Shown: positions 30,873-33,380 of the stretch, piece by piece
Layout of the letters: each line of letters starts with the position of its first letter
Numbering within the stretch: the first letter of the stretch is position 1
Assembly: GCA_013151555.1 (NCBI GenBank)
Contig: JAADIA010000096.1
Location: 3,857-37,236, forward strand
Source: Nitrospirota bacterium
GTDB taxonomy: Bacteria; NPL-UPA2; JAADIA01
Reading direction: 5' to 3'
Length of the DNA stretch: 33,380 bases
Program-made: the position numbers and the translations under genes
The notes under the pieces: model-generated
The model's input: the letters and a program-made list of their open reading frames with translations, nothing else
What the model was told of the DNA's origin: nothing
Database searches by the model: none

Positions 30873-31720
30873 AATGTTATCCACTTTCCGACAATGTTCA
30901 GTCCGATTAAGGCAAAGATAAATACCAGAAAACCAGTGGTGGTATCCGTCCGTTTAAAGACATTACCCGTAGGTCCGTAAATATAAGATATCCAGATGAG
31001 AATATTTATCCGGATTAGATTAGCTGCCGTAGCAATGGGTATGGAAGTTAAGAAAAAGATATACTTTTTAAACAAAGAGACCCGCAGGAAATAAGCGTAG
31101 GCTGTCCCCAAAGCTATTAAAGCAATGAGCGACCGTAATCCACTGCAGGCATTGGATACTTCCAGGGTAGTATTAGGTAAAACAATGAAAGCCCCCCTCA
31201 CGGTAGCAGGAAGACCCATAAGGGTAACGAGCTTGGTTGCCGTAGTTGCGGCAACTAATTTCAGCCAAAAGGTAATATAAATGATAACTATCTTAGGCAG
31301 AGGAATCATAAAGAAAAGGAAAAGAAGAGGAAAGACAAACTCCCGGGTAATCTTTTTCCCGAAGAGGTAGAGAGAAAGACCTGCCAGGACGATAATCATA
31401 GAGGAGGCAGAGACGAAGTTCACATACCACCAACTGCCAAATATGTAGAGGATGAGCCCTCCACCCAATACCCAAAGACCTGCCCGGCAGGGCATAACAA
31501 CCATATTCTTCAATTTGTTCCTCTTATGCCAGATAATAAAAGCACTGACAAAGGGGATTAGATAACCGTGAGAATAATAAGAATCTATGGCTGAGTATTT
31601 CGTATTCAAGATGATGAAAGCAGGCCAATAGGCAAGGATGAAGAGAAAGGAAATAATTCCTATTTTGATTATATTGCCAACCTTATCCATCCTCAATTCT
31701 TGAGAGAGAGTTGTTTCCAT
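30836..31720 (-). CDS. Exosortase (XrtA-like family), lacking the C-terminal His
   Basis: A 294-residue protein with about eight membrane helices. It has the exosortase hallmarks YYSHGYLIPFVSAFIIWHKR near residue 50, VSNACSGLRSLIAL with Cys192, and PIATAANLIRINILIW with Arg237. Exosortases are membrane transpeptidases thought to cleave and anchor PEP-CTERM proteins using Cys, Arg and His. The helix that normally carries the His in HxxxG-hh-F reads DTTTGFLVF here, with Asp259 at that place, and the only two His residues (51, 65) are N-terminal. ATG at 31720 has AAGGA 9 bases upstream; a TTG lies two codons earlier. It is followed by EpsI and preceded by its own promoter. Confidence 0.88.
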   Translation of the reverse strand: METTLSQELRMDKVGNIIKIGIISFLFILAYWPAFIILNTKYSAIDSYYSHGYLIPFVSAFIIWHKRNKLKNMVVMPCRAGLWVLGGGLILYIFGSWWYVNFVSASSMIIVLAGLSLYLFGKKITREFVFPLLFLFFMIPLPKIVIIYITFWLKLVAATTATKLVTLMGLPATVRGAFIVLPNTTLEVSNACSGLRSLIALIALGTAYAYFLRVSLFKKYIFFLTSIPIATAANLIRINILIWISYIYGPTGNVFKRTDTTTGFLVFIFALIGLNIVGKWITLWENRKRNISSS

Positions 31721-31753
31721 AACCAAGTATCCTTATAATTTTCAACTGTCTTA

Positions 31754-31782
31754 AATATATCCTTTTTTGATAATAATGTCAA
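31754..31782 (-). promoter_or_regulatory. Promoter of exosortase-EpsI
   Basis: On the minus strand TTGACA (31777-31782) and TATATT (31754-31759) are 17 bases apart, about 34 bases upstream of the ATG. It matches the sugar transferase promoter in all three elements. Confidence 0.68.
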
Positions 31783-31862
31783 GCATTCACCACGGGGTAG
31801 TCTTTTCCAAAGCGGTAGCTATCTAAACAAAGATTAAACTGTAAGCAGGATATTAACCATTT

Positions 31863-33086
31863 TCATTCTTTATTATAGTTTTCAATGACTTTTCGATATA
31901 CTTCAACCAATTGCTCAGTTTTGGAATTCCAGCTGAAGGATTTCTGTGCAAGCTTCCTCCCTTCCCCTCCAATTTCATTTCTCTTTTGCTCATCATCAAG
32001 AAGCCAAAGCACCTTTTTTGAGAAATCATCAGCGTTATCGGCGACAACTATTTGTTTTTCGTCTTTAGCTCCTATTCCTGCATTACCGCAACTGGTGGAA
32101 ATCACAGGAATTCCGCAGGCCATTGCTTCCAAAATCTTATTCTGTATTCCTGAACCCGACTGCATGGGTGCCACAAATATCTTAGATCTCTTTAAATATT
32201 CTCTCACATCTTCCACGAAACCGACAACGAAAACATTTTTCCCATCATCCAATTTCTTTATTGCCGGTGGTGGATTGAATCCAACTATATGAAATTTTAC
32301 TTTATTATTAAGGCTTATTAATTTGGGAAGCACTTTATCGCAAAAATATGATACTGCATCAATATTGGGAAAATATCCCATGTTTCCAACAAAAATCAGA
32401 TCCATATCCTGCCTATTTGGTTTAGAGGAAGAAGGTTCTTCCATTTCTACTCCGTTGGAAATCGTCCGTATTGTCTGATAGTCGAGAGCCTTAAGGTCTA
32501 CATCAGAAGTTACAATATAATAGTTTGCTATCTTTTTGTTTTTGTATTCGTATTCTTTAACTCTCTTCCATTCCCAATAAATAAGGCCTTTCTTAACAAG
32601 GTTGCTTTCCCTTTTCCACCTTCTTTCCATATTCAATGAAAGGGCATCTACCATATCGACTATAATGGGAGCTTGCCTTATGTGTTCCAGATGGGGAACC
32701 ATTCTTTCCAGGACTAAATTGACTATGTCATATTCTGTATCTGAGGTGACCGTTGCCACTGTTTTAGCCATTCTGCTTGACAGATAGTAACTAACCTGGA
32801 AAGGCCTTTTGCTAAGAATTCCTCTTGTCATATTAAGGTAGGAAATATGCTTGGGTAATAGGATGGGATAGATACGATGACAATACTCCTCCAAGCGGGA
32901 AATGCATTGCATCTCCTTCTTGTTCTCAATGAAAGAAATTAAATCAACTATGTGATTCTTTGAAAGATTTTTAATGAAATGGTAAGACCTAAGTTTATCA
33001 CCTTTATATGGCGGAAAGGGCAATCTCGGAGTGATGAAGAGAATCCGTAACTGAGCAGTTTTGATTTTTTCCTGTCCTTTTCCCAA
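31863..33086 (-). CDS. Glycosyltransferase, exosortase-system Stp1-like (GT-B fold)
   Basis: A 407-residue GT-B glycosyltransferase. The N-terminal domain begins RILFITPRLPFPPYKGDKLRSY, a signature of the Stp1-type sugar transferases found with PEP-CTERM/EpsH loci. The C-terminal domain has MDLIFVGNMGYFPNIDAV, FVVGFVEDVREYLKRSKIFV and APMQSGSGIQNKILEAMACG, the donor-binding EX7E region of family 1/4 enzymes. It should add a sugar to a lipid-linked or nascent exopolysaccharide; donor and acceptor are unknown. No ATG is near the start; TTG at 33086 has AGAGGA 6 bases upstream and follows the previous gene's stop by 2 bases. Confidence 0.87.
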   Translation of the reverse strand: MGKGQEKIKTAQLRILFITPRLPFPPYKGDKLRSYHFIKNLSKNHIVDLISFIENKKEMQCISRLEEYCHRIYPILLPKHISYLNMTRGILSKRPFQVSYYLSSRMAKTVATVTSDTEYDIVNLVLERMVPHLEHIRQAPIIVDMVDALSLNMERRWKRESNLVKKGLIYWEWKRVKEYEYKNKKIANYYIVTSDVDLKALDYQTIRTISNGVEMEEPSSSKPNRQDMDLIFVGNMGYFPNIDAVSYFCDKVLPKLISLNNKVKFHIVGFNPPPAIKKLDDGKNVFVVGFVEDVREYLKRSKIFVAPMQSGSGIQNKILEAMACGIPVISTSCGNAGIGAKDEKQIVVADNADDFSKKVLWLLDDEQKRNEIGGEGRKLAQKSFSWNSKTEQLVEVYRKVIENYNKE

Positions 33087-33088
33087 GA

Positions 33089-33380
33089 TTATTCCTCTTT
33101 TCGGTCTTTTACCACTGCATCATAAATTTTGCATAAGCTCTTAGAGATAGCTTCCCAACCATATTTTGCCTCTACAAGTTTTCTTCCGGCGGCACCCAGC
33201 TGTTCTCGCAACTTCTTGTCCTCTAATAAATCTATCGTTCTGCTCGCAAATACTTCTGGAGTATCGGCAATGAGAATATTCTTTTCATGAAAAACATTAA
33301 GTCCTTCACATCCTACCGGAGTTGAAACAACAGCTTTTTTCATTGCCAATGCTTCAAGAATCTTTAGCCTGCTTCCACCT
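33089..33380 (-). CDS. Glycosyltransferase, C-terminal end (start outside window)
   Basis: The frame is open to the window edge and ends at 33089. Visible residues begin GGSRLKILEALAMKKAVVST, then PVGCEGLNVFHEKNILIAD, the donor-sugar-binding end of a GT-B glycosyltransferase; the family 4 EX7E motif (E-AL..AVVSTPVGCEGL) is clear. About 97 residues are seen. It lies 2 bases upstream of the Stp1-like gene on the same strand, so both belong to the exopolysaccharide operon. Confidence 0.85.
   Translation of the reverse strand, partial: GGSRLKILEALAMKKAVVSTPVGCEGLNVFHEKNILIADTPEVFASRTIDLLEDKKLREQLGAAGRKLVEAKYGWEAISKSLCKIYDAVVKDRKEE

Overview
The window looks like chromosomal DNA of an uncultivated Gram-negative bacterium. 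A porin with a signal peptide and a C-terminal Phe, a TPR lipoprotein, a phosphate ABC system and an exosortase/EpsI exopolysaccharide locus all point to a cell with an outer membrane. The three tRNA genes lack an encoded CCA end, SecD and SecF are fused, and short repeats lie between many genes. Candidate phyla such as Omnitrophota would fit, but this is an impression from gene style and not a phylogenetic result. Most genes are compact, have AGGAGG-type ribosome sites and often overlap by 4 bases.

Layout. 1-3135 (+): the end of an HD-GYP protein, then SecDF. 3222-6312 (-): tRNA-Arg(CCU), then an operon of sugar-nucleotide epimerase, flippase-like membrane protein and PHP phosphoesterase. 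6451-6537: a palindromic mini-element. 6587-9849 (+): gltX, cobO and an MFS transporter. 9951-13193 (+): tRNA-His, a six-helix membrane protein and a TPR lipoprotein with an internal 582-bp tandem duplication. 13194-13693: long inverted repeats enclosing a dead IS200-like/RAYT transposase fragment and tRNA-Arg(UCG). 13723-14919 (+): greA and a small membrane protein with an RCK_C domain. 14923-18300 (-): larE, a Zn/Cd-type P1B ATPase and its CadC-like ArsR regulator. 18368-19081 (-): an RsuA/RluB pseudouridine synthase.

19204-27041 (-) is a phosphate-starvation island: pstS-pstC-pstA-pstB-phoU, a porin, a small unknown protein and a PhoR-like kinase. Two promoters in it carry the same design: four half-sites at exact 11-bp spacing, then 9 bases, then a -10 box. 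One drives pstS and the other drives the unknown protein plus the porin, so both transcription units probably belong to one Pho regulon. The response regulator (PhoB) is not in the window. A thioredoxin-type arsenate reductase lies just upstream of phoR; arsenate is a phosphate analogue.

27785-28357 (+) encodes an anchored beta-sandwich protein. 28439-33380 (-) is an exopolysaccharide/exosortase locus: two glycosyltransferases (one Stp1-like), an exosortase, an EpsI-like protein and a polyprenyl-phosphate sugar transferase. The exosortase keeps its Cys and Arg but has no His anywhere after the Cys, and the EpsI-like protein has Ser where I expect Cys. The most novel candidates are the Pho-controlled unknown 102-residue protein, the altered exosortase/EpsI pair, and the tRNA enclosed by a decayed transposon.
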